A DNA stretch of 64,000 nucleotides from Pseudomonadota bacterium (GTDB taxonomy: Bacteria; Bdellovibrionota; Bacteriovoracia; Bacteriovoracales; Bacteriovoracaceae), in assembly GCA_027487515.1 (NCBI GenBank), contig JAIYDL010000021.1:92726-156725 (forward strand), given 5' to 3'. Positions 30,101-39,014 of this stretch are shown piece by piece; within the stretch, counting starts at the first letter, position 1, and the number at the start of each line of letters is the position of its first letter. The translations under genes were made by a program, and so were the position numbers. The notes below the pieces were generated by a model. It did not search any database. It was not told where the DNA came from and saw nothing but the letters and a program-made list of their open reading frames with translations.

Positions 30101-30543
30101 TCACGCACAATCTTCAGAAGGCCGCTTTCGGGAATCTTCTCTGGAGTCACGGTCTTTTCGGTCTGAAGGATGGCGGCCCAGAGGTGCTTGCAGACTGCTC
30201 CTCGAGCGTAGGCCGGACAATCACATCGCGCTGGCAAAAGTCCAGCTGGTGCGACCTGGGAAAAGTCGAACTGAACTTTATAATCACCGCCGGCCCCATG
30301 GACGATCAACTGGCACTCCTGCCCGTTCCAAGTAGGTTCAGAGACTCGTCCACTTGAAAAGTACTGTCGACCGCGACCCAGAGTCGCCCGTTCAAACTGT
30401 CTGACGCAGCGTTGCTCAAGGCTTAAAGGCCCAGTGGGTTGACCCTCTACGGAAGAACCGGAAGGTGAGGAATTTGGGGGCGCCCCGTTTGGGGGCCTGT
30501 TCTTCCCGCGCCGCCGGCGCCGGGATGATCTGGGTTGATTCAT
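27163..30543 (-). CDS. SNF2/RapA-family helicase with N-terminal SWIM zinc finger
   Basis: SWIM '[17 protein letters not shown]'; '[20 protein letters not shown]', '[13 protein letters not shown]', 'LTGTPIENS', '[41 protein letters not shown]'. Confidence 0.95.
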   Translation of the reverse strand: [1126 protein letters not shown]

Positions 30544-30726
30544 GGACTCTACTAGTTATTTAGAAAAAAATTTCCAGAAGCTTATTTATAAACCATAAAA
30601 AGTGATCCGTCAGGCAGAAGTAACAAATTCTCTCCTCTTTGAGGCCAATTGAGGCCTACCTCCCACAGAATGCGTTAACCGCGTGCCCCCTTGCTGGTAG
30701 GAACGAACCTCATTAACGTTGCCCTT

Positions 30727-31341
30727 ATGAAGAACTCACCCGGCATCCTCTTCCTGATCATCTTAAGCTCCTGTGGAGATCGATCGAACCTAACCTACAG
30801 CGAAAGGACGAGAGACAATCTGCCCATCGAGGAGATCGTGAGTTTTGATCGACTCAAGGTTGATATCCTCAGCACCCGGTGCGTGAGCTGCCATCGCAAT
30901 GCTTCTACTGAGGACGGGCTAAAGCAGTGGCTGACCCCAGGGAAACCTGATTCGAGCCCTCTCTTTTTAAGAACAGAAGATGGCAGCATGCCGAAGAACG
31001 CGGCACCGCTGAGCACGGGAGAATTAGAAGAAATCAGAAACTACATCGTTAATCTCTCACCTCCCGCTCCGACTCCAGGTCCAGATCCTACGCCTACTCC
31101 CGCCGTTGTGGCATTCAGTGAAATTAAAACACAAATCCTCACACCGTATCGCTGCACGAGCTGCCATCGCATGAGCACAGAGGCAGCTGTGGCCAGGTAT
31201 ATCAACTCCTCCTCCCCTGATCAAAGCCCTCTCTATGGTTCCGTGAAAAACGGATCCATGCCCCAGGGTGGGCCCACTGTTTCGGCAGAGAAAAAGATTC
31301 TTCTCCTTAAGTACGTACGAGATTACGTGAGAACCCACTAG
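30727..31341 (+). CDS. Diheme c-type cytochrome lipoprotein
   Basis: Lipobox 'LIILSSC'; two CxxCH motifs 'CVSCHRN' and 'CTSCHRM', each followed by 'GSMP'. Confidence 0.8.
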   Translation: MKNSPGILFLIILSSCGDRSNLTYSERTRDNLPIEEIVSFDRLKVDILSTRCVSCHRNASTEDGLKQWLTPGKPDSSPLFLRTEDGSMPKNAAPLSTGELEEIRNYIVNLSPPAPTPGPDPTPTPAVVAFSEIKTQILTPYRCTSCHRMSTEAAVARYINSSSPDQSPLYGSVKNGSMPQGGPTVSAEKKILLLKYVRDYVRTH

Positions 31342-31405
31342 GGCGCAGAAAGATTAAGGTTTCATTAAAGATACAGCTGCTTCACGGTGGGGTAATCCCT
31401 GAAAG

Positions 31406-32560
31406 ATGTTGATCCGATTCATCACCCTTCTTTTCGCCTTCATCACATCTCCTCTGACCTGGGGGTATCCCAGTTACATCGGGCATAACTATACCTCGTG
31501 CCTCAATTGTCACTATAGTCCGTTTGGTGGTGGTCAACTCACCGACTATGGCCGCAGCGTGAGTGCGACACTCATCTCCTCTAACAAGCTCTATCCCAAA
31601 GAATGGAGTGAAGAAAAAATCGCCGATACCTCCGGGTTCTTTTTCTCCAAACCCAAGACTTCGTGGTTTCGGCCCCAGATCAATTATCGAGGTTTCCGAG
31701 TGGTCGATGACCCAGGCAGTCCGCGGCAAGAGGCCTTCTGGATCACCATGCAAGAAGATGTCCGGTTGACCTTGAAGTTCATGAAAAATGATAAGCTCCT
31801 CTTCGTCGGCGACTACGGCCGTCAGCCCGCCTTAGAATTTCTTCCTCCGGGTGTGAGTCAGCAAAACCATAGAAGCCGAAATCTCTATGTGGGGTATCGA
31901 GTCACGCCCAAGATCGGCGTCTACGCAGGTCTCATGGATAAGGTCTACGGCATCCGTGTCGTGGAGCACATCGCTTTCACCAGAATCAACACCTCCACGA
32001 CGATGAATGATCAAACCCATGCCGTCGCCGGTCACTTTGTCATCGACCAGTGGGAGGGTGGAGTCCAGGCATTCATCGGGAACTCGAACCAAGATCAAGA
32101 GTTCCGGATGAGAGGAGTAAGCACGATGTGGGAGCGCACCGTCTTGAACTCTCACCGCGTAGGGGCCTCCCTCCTGTCGCAGACAAACGATGAACTGACC
32201 ATGAACTCCGGGTCCTTGCACGGCCGATTCAACTTTAAGGAAGGCTCGGCACTCCTGACTGAGCTCGGGGAAACTCATCGGGACTCCAAGACGGGCACTG
32301 CCCAGGGAAACTCTCGGTTCGGGCTCCTTCAGGCGACGGTTCGTCCCTGGCGGGGGCTCTACCTACTCACCAATGTGGATTATCAGCGCGCAGACCTGAA
32401 GCAGTCTGACTACACCATCCGGTGGGGCCCGGCGATCCAGTACTTTCCGATCCAGAGGATTGAACTGCGGGCCGACATCTACGACACTCGAAATTTCCGC
32501 TCAACCACCGCTGAAAGAGACGCATGGACCTATCTCCTGCAGACACACCTATGGCTATGA
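31406..32560 (+). CDS. Outer-membrane barrel-like protein with single N-terminal c-heme motif
   Basis: Signal peptide; 'NYTSCLNCHYSPFGGGQLTDYGRSVS'; beta-rich remainder. Confidence 0.7.
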   Translation: MLIRFITLLFAFITSPLTWGYPSYIGHNYTSCLNCHYSPFGGGQLTDYGRSVSATLISSNKLYPKEWSEEKIADTSGFFFSKPKTSWFRPQINYRGFRVVDDPGSPRQEAFWITMQEDVRLTLKFMKNDKLLFVGDYGRQPALEFLPPGVSQQNHRSRNLYVGYRVTPKIGVYAGLMDKVYGIRVVEHIAFTRINTSTTMNDQTHAVAGHFVIDQWEGGVQAFIGNSNQDQEFRMRGVSTMWERTVLNSHRVGASLLSQTNDELTMNSGSLHGRFNFKEGSALLTELGETHRDSKTGTAQGNSRFGLLQATVRPWRGLYLLTNVDYQRADLKQSDYTIRWGPAIQYFPIQRIELRADIYDTRNFRSTTAERDAWTYLLQTHLWL

Positions 32561-33318
32561 ACAAAATCTTCTTCCTTCTTCTTTTAATACCATTCGGCGC
32601 AATGGCCTCAGCGAAAGGAAAAGCATGGCAAAGATTGAAAGACACCGGATCGGAGATCCTCCGGGCCAAAGCCTCTACACAAGAGTTGCGAAAGAAACAC
32701 GATGAGTTCAAATCTCAGAGAACGCAGCTCGAACGGATGGGCTACAAAGAGGATGAAACGGAGGATCTCGACACGCGCGTCGATGACCACGTAAAACTCC
32801 TGGCAGATAAAGTGTACGAAAGACGGGCCGAACTTGAACTCAGTTTCCTGAGCTTCCAACAGGACTTTGACTTCAAGAACAGCAGGGGCAAATCAAAACT
32901 CATCACGACGAACAACGTCGTCTGCCTCGGAGGCTCCACCGGCATCGCGAACAAAAATTTCCACTACAAAGTTGACGGCTGTGTCTTTTACGGGAAGGGT
33001 TATGCCGGGAGTAAAGACAACAAGGTAACCTTCGAACAAAAAAACATCGACACCTACGGCGCGAAAGTTTCGCCCTCGGCTGGGTACGTGGTTTCATCTC
33101 TGGGGAGTGAACTTGGCCTCAAGCTACCCTTACTCTATACGCAACAAAGGATTTCAAAACCCACTCAAACTTCTTTAAGTCAAAGGTCGAAGCTTCAACC
33201 GATCACCGCAGTTTACTTTCGATTCCCGGCGAACCGCTGGTTCCTTGAGGTGGAGTTCGGCAGGTTCCTCTTGGAAGACTCAACTCTTTGGGGAATCGGT
33301 GGAGGATTGAAATTTTAA
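32551..33318 (+). CDS. Hypothetical exported protein
   Basis: Signal peptide after MAMNKIFFLLLLIPFGAMASA; start overlaps the preceding gene's end. Confidence 0.6.
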   Translation: MAMNKIFFLLLLIPFGAMASAKGKAWQRLKDTGSEILRAKASTQELRKKHDEFKSQRTQLERMGYKEDETEDLDTRVDDHVKLLADKVYERRAELELSFLSFQQDFDFKNSRGKSKLITTNNVVCLGGSTGIANKNFHYKVDGCVFYGKGYAGSKDNKVTFEQKNIDTYGAKVSPSAGYVVSSLGSELGLKLPLLYTQQRISKPTQTSLSQRSKLQPITAVYFRFPANRWFLEVEFGRFLLEDSTLWGIGGGLKF

Positions 33319-33469
33319 AGCAGGGAAGCCCCTTGCTCAAAACCTCGAAATCTCTTCGGGGAAAGGAAAGAGAAGAGTTCAAGGTGTAAAGATTACAGGG
33401 CATTCATGAATTATGCTGCGCATAGTTAAAAACCAACTAAGGTTTCCTTATCAATAACAGGAGCCTGGT

Positions 33470-34390
33470 ATGAAGTACAGTTTCGTTCTCGTTCTCTTCT
33501 TCCTCGTCAACGCATTTGCCTTCGCGGGCAGAATCACCATCGGTGACACTGTAGTCTATTCACAGAACGGCCAGAAATACCGCGCGACCGTTTTGGCGAT
33601 TTACCAAAATCGCACGGTCCGCGTAGTCTTCCCAGACGGGGAGTTCACGGAGAGCAATGTCCCTGTGTCAACCCTTAGTACTCCCCTCGCCTACCTAGAG
33701 GGATTCCAGGTCGGTCAGGAAGTTGTGTTTTCACAAAACGGGCAAAAGTATCAGGCCCTCATCGAGGTGCTGTATGAAGACAGAACGGCGAAGGTAAGTT
33801 TCCCAAATGGAGAATACACAGTCAGCGTCGTGAGGCTTGAGGCCCTAAGCATTACGCTCGAAGAAAGCGAAGGGTTTTCCGTGGGACAAGCGGTCGTGTA
33901 CTCTCAGAACGGGGCAAAATACGATGCACGCATCGAGGCCATCTACCAAGATAATTCGGTGAAGCTCTCGTTCCCGAATGGAGAGTATTCGGCGAGCGTC
34001 GTTAGCATCAGAACCATTCAAAGGATTCTCTACCAAATCGATCGTTTCAGGATCAACGATGACGTTGTCTACAGTCAGAATGGGCACAGCTATGACGCAA
34101 GAATCGAAGCTCTCTATCCTGATAGAACGGCCAAAATATCATTCCCGAACGGTGAATTTTCAACGAGCACGATCCAACTCTCCACGCTAAGCAAAAAGCG
34201 GTTCCGGATGAATGGCTTCAGAGTCGATCAGCTGGTGCTTTATGGCCAAAACGGTCAATCCTACGAAGCCCGGATCATCGCTCTCTATGAAGATGGGTAC
34301 GCGAAAGTAGACTTCCCCAATGGAGAGTTCGCGGTGAGCCAGGTCCCCCAAACGAATCTGAGCGGAATGATCACGAGCATCGACCGCTAG
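33470..34390 (+). CDS. Exported protein of five 57-aa tandem repeats (small beta-barrel-like)
   Basis: Signal peptide plus five in-register units with consensus VVYSQNGxxYxARIEALYxDRTAKxSFPNGEFxxSxV. Confidence 0.85.
   Translation: MKYSFVLVLFFLVNAFAFAGRITIGDTVVYSQNGQKYRATVLAIYQNRTVRVVFPDGEFTESNVPVSTLSTPLAYLEGFQVGQEVVFSQNGQKYQALIEVLYEDRTAKVSFPNGEYTVSVVRLEALSITLEESEGFSVGQAVVYSQNGAKYDARIEAIYQDNSVKLSFPNGEYSASVVSIRTIQRILYQIDRFRINDDVVYSQNGHSYDARIEALYPDRTAKISFPNGEFSTSTIQLSTLSKKRFRMNGFRVDQLVLYGQNGQSYEARIIALYEDGYAKVDFPNGEFAVSQVPQTNLSGMITSIDR
33533..34387 (+). repeat. Five tandem 171-bp coding repeats
   Basis: Residues 22-78, 79-135, 136-192, 193-249, 250-306: exact 57-aa period with no indels. Confidence 0.85.
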
Positions 34391-34413
34391 CCCCTGATCA
34401 ACTGACGTTCCCC

Positions 34414-34441
34414 AAGAGGTTAGGCCTAGGCCTGACCTCTT
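34414..34441. terminator. Hairpin, probable terminator between converging genes
   Basis: AAGAGGTTAGGCCTAGGCCTGACCTCTT near-perfect inverted repeat downstream of the repeat-protein stop and before the convergent 34455..35234 gene. Confidence 0.6.
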
Positions 34442-34454
34442 CTCATTCTAAGAG

Positions 34455-35234
34455 TCAACGAAGTTCCGCAGCGATTAGAATCATCCCATAGGAAACTTGA
34501 TACACTCCCGTTCGAAGATCTTGATCGGTGAATCGGATCATCTCTTGAACTTCCGGGGTCTCTTCCGACTTACCCAGGAGCCTCCAGTAGCACAGGACCT
34601 CTTGCTTTAGGTACGTCGCCAAGTCATCGAGTGCAACACTCTGGGATGAGAAAGGAAGATACTCCGTGACGATGTTCTGATACTCAAGGTTTTCCAGGAG
34701 AGGAAGGACATTCTGCCCTCCTAACGAATCAACCGATTTCTTGAAGCAGAACTCCTTCACGAGATCTGTGATGAGATCAAACGAAGGATGCGCCGGAGTG
34801 CACTCAAACTTTGACCAATCAAGATCGATGATCCAGACCTTTGACGGCTTCTTGGCGCGACCCTTAAACAATTCGAGGACCTTTTTCGAGTGATCCACAT
34901 GAAGGAGGAAGTAGCGCATGAGGATCCCATCGAAGGTTGAAAAATCGAATCCCGGCCCTCTTGAAAACACATCGACGAGGCCCACGTCAAAATTCCGAAG
35001 AGACAACTTCATGCTGGCATCGACACAGGGTTTCCTCTTGTCGATGCCGAAGAATTGAATCCCCGGATGGTCCTGCGCTAAGCGCCGAACAAATGTCCCG
35101 TTCCCACAGCCGACGTCCAAGACAAGAGCACAGCTCCTGAGCCCGTGGCGAAGGAGAAAATCGTGATGGTCGGGATAGGAGATCTTAACCTGGAGATCGA
35201 GGTGGCCATCGATGAATGCGTCTAAGGAAGCCAT
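34455..35234 (-). CDS. SAM-dependent methyltransferase
   Basis: 'CALVLDVGCGNGTFVRRLAQDHPGIQFFGIDK' motif I. Confidence 0.8.
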   Translation of the reverse strand: MASLDAFIDGHLDLQVKISYPDHHDFLLRHGLRSCALVLDVGCGNGTFVRRLAQDHPGIQFFGIDKRKPCVDASMKLSLRNFDVGLVDVFSRGPGFDFSTFDGILMRYFLLHVDHSKKVLELFKGRAKKPSKVWIIDLDWSKFECTPAHPSFDLITDLVKEFCFKKSVDSLGGQNVLPLLENLEYQNIVTEYLPFSSQSVALDDLATYLKQEVLCYWRLLGKSEETPEVQEMIRFTDQDLRTGVYQVSYGMILIAAELR

Positions 35235-35321
35235 CAGTAAACCCTTTCCATGACAAGCCCAGTGCCCCTTCCCTCAAAAGAGCTTCGGCGTCGATAAAGG
35301 ACCGTTAAAAAAATGCGAACC

Positions 35322-35768
35322 TTAGAAGTCTCGATCCATCAAGGTCTTCCGTCCTTCGGCCATCGCCTTTGCGGCGGCCCGATCAGTGAGGCGCCGGACT
35401 TCCCGGGAAAGCGCATCCATGACATTGGCCGAAGTACTGAGGTCATGCTTATCTTTCACATACTGCTTGAGCTTTGAGGCGACGATGAGGATCTCACCAT
35501 CCACTTGGCCGCTGGCTTGATTCTGGGCCGCCGGCGAACTCACGATACGTCTCACCGGTTGATGCTGTTCACTCGGCGATGAAGGCTTCGCCGGAGAGCG
35601 ATTTTCTTCCGCCCAGGCAATCTGGTGATTCATGACAGGAACGTGTTGATCCCAACAATCAACGGAACAGAAGGCAAACTTCCCCTTACACACACTGCAC
35701 GATTGGTACACATGATTGAAGTCGATGTCTTTTTTACAGCTGCCGCACTTTCGCCAGTAGGTTTCCAT
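35322..35768 (-). CDS. Protein with N-terminal MYND/HIT-like zinc-finger region
   Basis: 'CGSCKKDIDFNHVYQSCSVCKGKFAFCSVDCWDQHVPVMNH' Cys/His spacing. Confidence 0.6.
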   Translation of the reverse strand: METYWRKCGSCKKDIDFNHVYQSCSVCKGKFAFCSVDCWDQHVPVMNHQIAWAEENRSPAKPSSPSEQHQPVRRIVSSPAAQNQASGQVDGEILIVASKLKQYVKDKHDLSTSANVMDALSREVRRLTDRAAAKAMAEGRKTLMDRDF

Positions 35769-35997
35769 GATGTCGTCCTTTGATGTACCATTAAGGGTAA
35801 TGGAAAATTGGCGTTTGCGAAATGGAATTTAGATATTAGGCAAGGGAGTGTCTCTTCAAGATTTAGATCGAAGAGGAACCGTCCTGTGAATGTGTGCTCT
35901 AGGCTGACGAAAGAGTCATCAACGAAATCATTTTCGAACGCAGAGCAAAAGTTACAGAACCATCAATGATGGTGAAGAAGATCCCTACCAAAAAATC

Positions 35998-36849
35998 TTA
36001 AACGATACTCTTCCCCAGAAAATCTTCAGGCCCATGCCTTTCTGGAACTTGCTCTGACTCGGCCCCCCAGTTTCGGTTGACCATTCGCCCTCGCGCCACG
36101 GCCGGTCTTTTCAAAAGCTCATCCGCCCAGCGGATGACGTGCGGGTACTCATGAACGGAGAGGAACTCACCTGCCTCGTAGAGCTTTCCCTTGGCCAGGA
36201 GTCCGTACCAAGGGAAGATGGCCATGTCCGCGATCGAATAGTCGTCGCCGGCGATGAATCGATTCTTCTCGAGCTCACGGTTCAGGACATCGAGGAGCCG
36301 CTTCGTCTCCATCGTATAGCGATCAATGGGGTATTGAAACTTCTCCGGGGCGTACGCATAGAAGTGGCCAAAACCTCCCCCGACGAACGGCGCGCTCCCC
36401 ATTTGCCAGAAGAGCCAGTTCATCACTCTCACCCGCGAAGGTTGATCCTTGGGGAGAAACTTTCCAAACTTTTCCGCCAGATAGAAAAGGATCGACCCTG
36501 ATTCGAAAACTTTTATTGGCGCTCCGTTGTTCTTGTCAACGAGGGCGGGAATTTTTGAATTCGGATTGACGTCAACGAAACCTGAAGAGAACTGATCCCC
36601 TTCACCGATGTTGATGAGGAACGCATCGTACTCGGCGTCCTTGATCCCGAGCTCCAGGAGCTCTTCGAACAGGATCGTGACTTTCACTCCGTTCGGACTC
36701 CCGAGTGAGTAGAGCTGGAACTGATGCTCTCCGACGGGGAGAGATTTTTGGGTGATGGCCCCCGCAGTCGGTCGATTGATGTTACTGAACTTCCCACCGT
36801 TCGCAGCGGTGAATGTCCAAACTTTCGGTGGAATATATTTATCAGTCAT
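35998..36849 (-). CDS. yghU: Glutathione S-transferase family protein, YghU-like
   Basis: 'YIPPKVWTFTAANGGKFSNINRPTAGAITQKSLPVGEHQFQLYSLGSPNGVKVTILFEELLELG'. Confidence 0.85.
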   Translation of the reverse strand: MTDKYIPPKVWTFTAANGGKFSNINRPTAGAITQKSLPVGEHQFQLYSLGSPNGVKVTILFEELLELGIKDAEYDAFLINIGEGDQFSSGFVDVNPNSKIPALVDKNNGAPIKVFESGSILFYLAEKFGKFLPKDQPSRVRVMNWLFWQMGSAPFVGGGFGHFYAYAPEKFQYPIDRYTMETKRLLDVLNRELEKNRFIAGDDYSIADMAIFPWYGLLAKGKLYEAGEFLSVHEYPHVIRWADELLKRPAVARGRMVNRNWGAESEQVPERHGPEDFLGKSIV

Positions 36850-37108
36850 GAGTCGCTCCTTAATGAACCATCGGCGATCATAGTTTTATCATAAACTTTG
36901 GGTTGGCGATGCCTGGAAATAGAAAAAAGCCCCCCCCCGCAGAGATTTAAACTTATGACCGGGAGTGTTCAAATCTCATTTGCTTTGCAGGAAGTCTTAA
37001 GTGATGATGCTGCCATGAGCAGCAATCATCGCATTCAACAGTTGTCTAATAGGGTCCTCCCCGCAGCTCAAAAGGCAATGACTAATTTCAGGTGCAGTTT
37101 GGGAAGTC

Positions 37109-37750
37109 ATGAATAGAATGGGTCCGATGAAACCACTCCTCCGCGGGCACTTCCACCAGGCCTTCTTTTTCATCACTCTCGGCGCCTCGAGCTTCCTCAT
37201 CGCCAAAGCAGATTCGGGTCCCGAATACCTTTCGACGATAACGTACTCGGTGACTCTCCTACTCATGTTCGGCATCAGTGCTCTTTATCATCGGATCAAC
37301 TGGATCCACCCGGATCATCGTCTCCTGATGAAGAAGCTCGACCACGCCGCCATCTACGTTTTAATCGCCGGAACGTTCACGCCCCTCGCCCTCAAAGGGT
37401 TCGACTGGAGCACGGCCTCTCGCCTGATCCTCATCATGTGGTCCGTCGCTGGACTTGGGATCCTTCAATCGGTGTTCTTCGTAAAGATCCCGAAGTACGT
37501 TGCGTCTCTGCTCTATCTCTTCATGGGCCACTTCATGGCCCCCTATTTCCCGCAGCTCATGGAGACGCTGGGACGAAAACCAGTGTGGCTGTTCATCAGC
37601 GGTGGCGTTGCTTATTCCATCGGGGCCCTTGCCTACGGACTCAAGTACCCGAAGCTCAGTCCCGCGTACTTTAGCTACCACGAGGTCTTTCACATCCTCG
37701 TTTGCGTCGGGGCCACCATCCATTTCCTCGTCATCTACTCGATCCTCTGA
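37109..37750 (+). CDS. Hemolysin III / YqfA (PAQR-like) family membrane protein
   Basis: 'LLMFGISALYHRINW', 'LDHAAIYVLIAGTFTPLAL', 'YHEVFHILVCVGATIHFLVIY'. Confidence 0.9.
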   Translation: MNRMGPMKPLLRGHFHQAFFFITLGASSFLIAKADSGPEYLSTITYSVTLLLMFGISALYHRINWIHPDHRLLMKKLDHAAIYVLIAGTFTPLALKGFDWSTASRLILIMWSVAGLGILQSVFFVKIPKYVASLLYLFMGHFMAPYFPQLMETLGRKPVWLFISGGVAYSIGALAYGLKYPKLSPAYFSYHEVFHILVCVGATIHFLVIYSIL

Positions 37751-37757
37751 GCCTCGG

Positions 37758-38849
37758 CTAGTGGCCGATCGCTCCGAGGTCCCGCTGCTGCACGTGACGA
37801 TCGAGCTCGAGGCTCTTCATGTCGATCACGGCCCGGTAATGGATGTCTTTCTTTTCCATCCGCTTGAAGACTGAGTTGATCTCTTTGATGTCGACGATTT
37901 CAATCTTCGGGTGGATCCCATGGGCCGCACAGAACTCCAGAACTTCCCGGGTTTCTTCGATGCTTCCGATGAGGCTTCCGGACATGCTCCGCCGCTTCAT
38001 GATCATCGATTGCTGATTCCAGCCCGGCTCCGGAACGAGGACCCCAACCATGACCATCGACCCGTCGCGCGCGAGGAGCTCGAGGTAGGGGTCGACCTCA
38101 TGCTTTTCCGGAATCGTGTTGATGATGAAACTGAAGCGACCTTTGAGTTCCGCAAGCTGGTTCTTCTTCGTCGAGAGGACAAAGGCATCGGCCCCGAGCT
38201 TCAGCGCATCAGCTTCTTTCTCCGCCGTGGTCGAGATCACGGATACCACTGCCCCCATCGCCTTGGCGATCTGGGTTGCTATGTGGCCAAGTCCCCCGAA
38301 TCCTACCACGGCCACCATGTCCCCCTCACTCACTCCCCAGTGCTTTAGCGGAGAATAAGTTGTGACCCCGGCACAAAGAATGGGCCCGACGAATTCGGGC
38401 CTAAGCCCCCGGGGAACCTTTAGGACGAAGTGCTCCTGCACGATTATGTTACTCGAGTACCCGCCGAAGGTATTTCTGCCGTCGGGTTCTAGCGGACCGT
38501 TGTAGGTCCCGAGGAATCCTTCCTCGCAGTACTGCTCGAGCCCCTCCCGACAGGACGCACATTCGCCGCAGGAGCCGATCATGCACCCAACTCCGACGAG
38601 GTCTCCTTTCCTGAACCCTTTGACTTCGTCTCCGAACTGATCAACGACTCCGACGATTTCATGCCCCGGAAGACAGGGATAAACTGTATTGCCCCAGTCG
38701 TTCTTAACTTGATGGAGATCCGAATGACAGACCCCACAGTACTGAATCGTAATCGCAACATCGTGGGGCCCCAACCCCACCCGCTCAAACCGAACAGGCC
38801 GCAGTTTCCGAGACGCTTTCGTTGCCGCGTATCCGTAACTCTCGATCAT
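37758..38849 (-). CDS. Zinc-dependent NAD(P) alcohol dehydrogenase (cinnamyl-ADH/YahK-like)
   Basis: 'YCGVCHSDLHQVKNDWGNTVYPCLPGHEIVG', 'GSCGECASCREGLEQYC', 'GFGGLGHIATQIAKAMG'. Confidence 0.9.
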   Translation of the reverse strand: MIESYGYAATKASRKLRPVRFERVGLGPHDVAITIQYCGVCHSDLHQVKNDWGNTVYPCLPGHEIVGVVDQFGDEVKGFRKGDLVGVGCMIGSCGECASCREGLEQYCEEGFLGTYNGPLEPDGRNTFGGYSSNIIVQEHFVLKVPRGLRPEFVGPILCAGVTTYSPLKHWGVSEGDMVAVVGFGGLGHIATQIAKAMGAVVSVISTTAEKEADALKLGADAFVLSTKKNQLAELKGRFSFIINTIPEKHEVDPYLELLARDGSMVMVGVLVPEPGWNQQSMIMKRRSMSGSLIGSIEETREVLEFCAAHGIHPKIEIVDIKEINSVFKRMEKKDIHYRAVIDMKSLELDRHVQQRDLGAIGH

Positions 38850-39014
38850 AGGAACCTCTCTTCGCTGTTAGGAGCTCAGCAGGAGCTCCGGAAATCACCA
38901 CTTCACGGACAAATCCTAGGCTGTGTTGAGGCATTCACCAAGACGCCGCCGTGAAATGCGAAGACCTTTGGCCAGCGGAAGCAGAGGTCAATGCATTCAT
39001 CCTGGTCTTTTGGA

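Noticed and set aside
26216-30543. HsdR_N gene plus SNF2 helicase as a named defence system (e.g. DISARM-like)
   Set aside because: Genes are convergent rather than co-transcribed, no methyltransferase or other core component is present, and SWIM-SNF2 proteins are common outside defence loci.
31081-31104. Pro/Thr codon run as a microsatellite-type repeat
   Set aside because: Simple inter-domain linker of the diheme lipoprotein; too short and irregular to be a notable repeat.
36923-36940. A6/C9 homopolymer tract as a phase-variation switch
   Set aside because: No credible CDS spans it and it is not placed in a recognisable promoter; left as a sequence curiosity.
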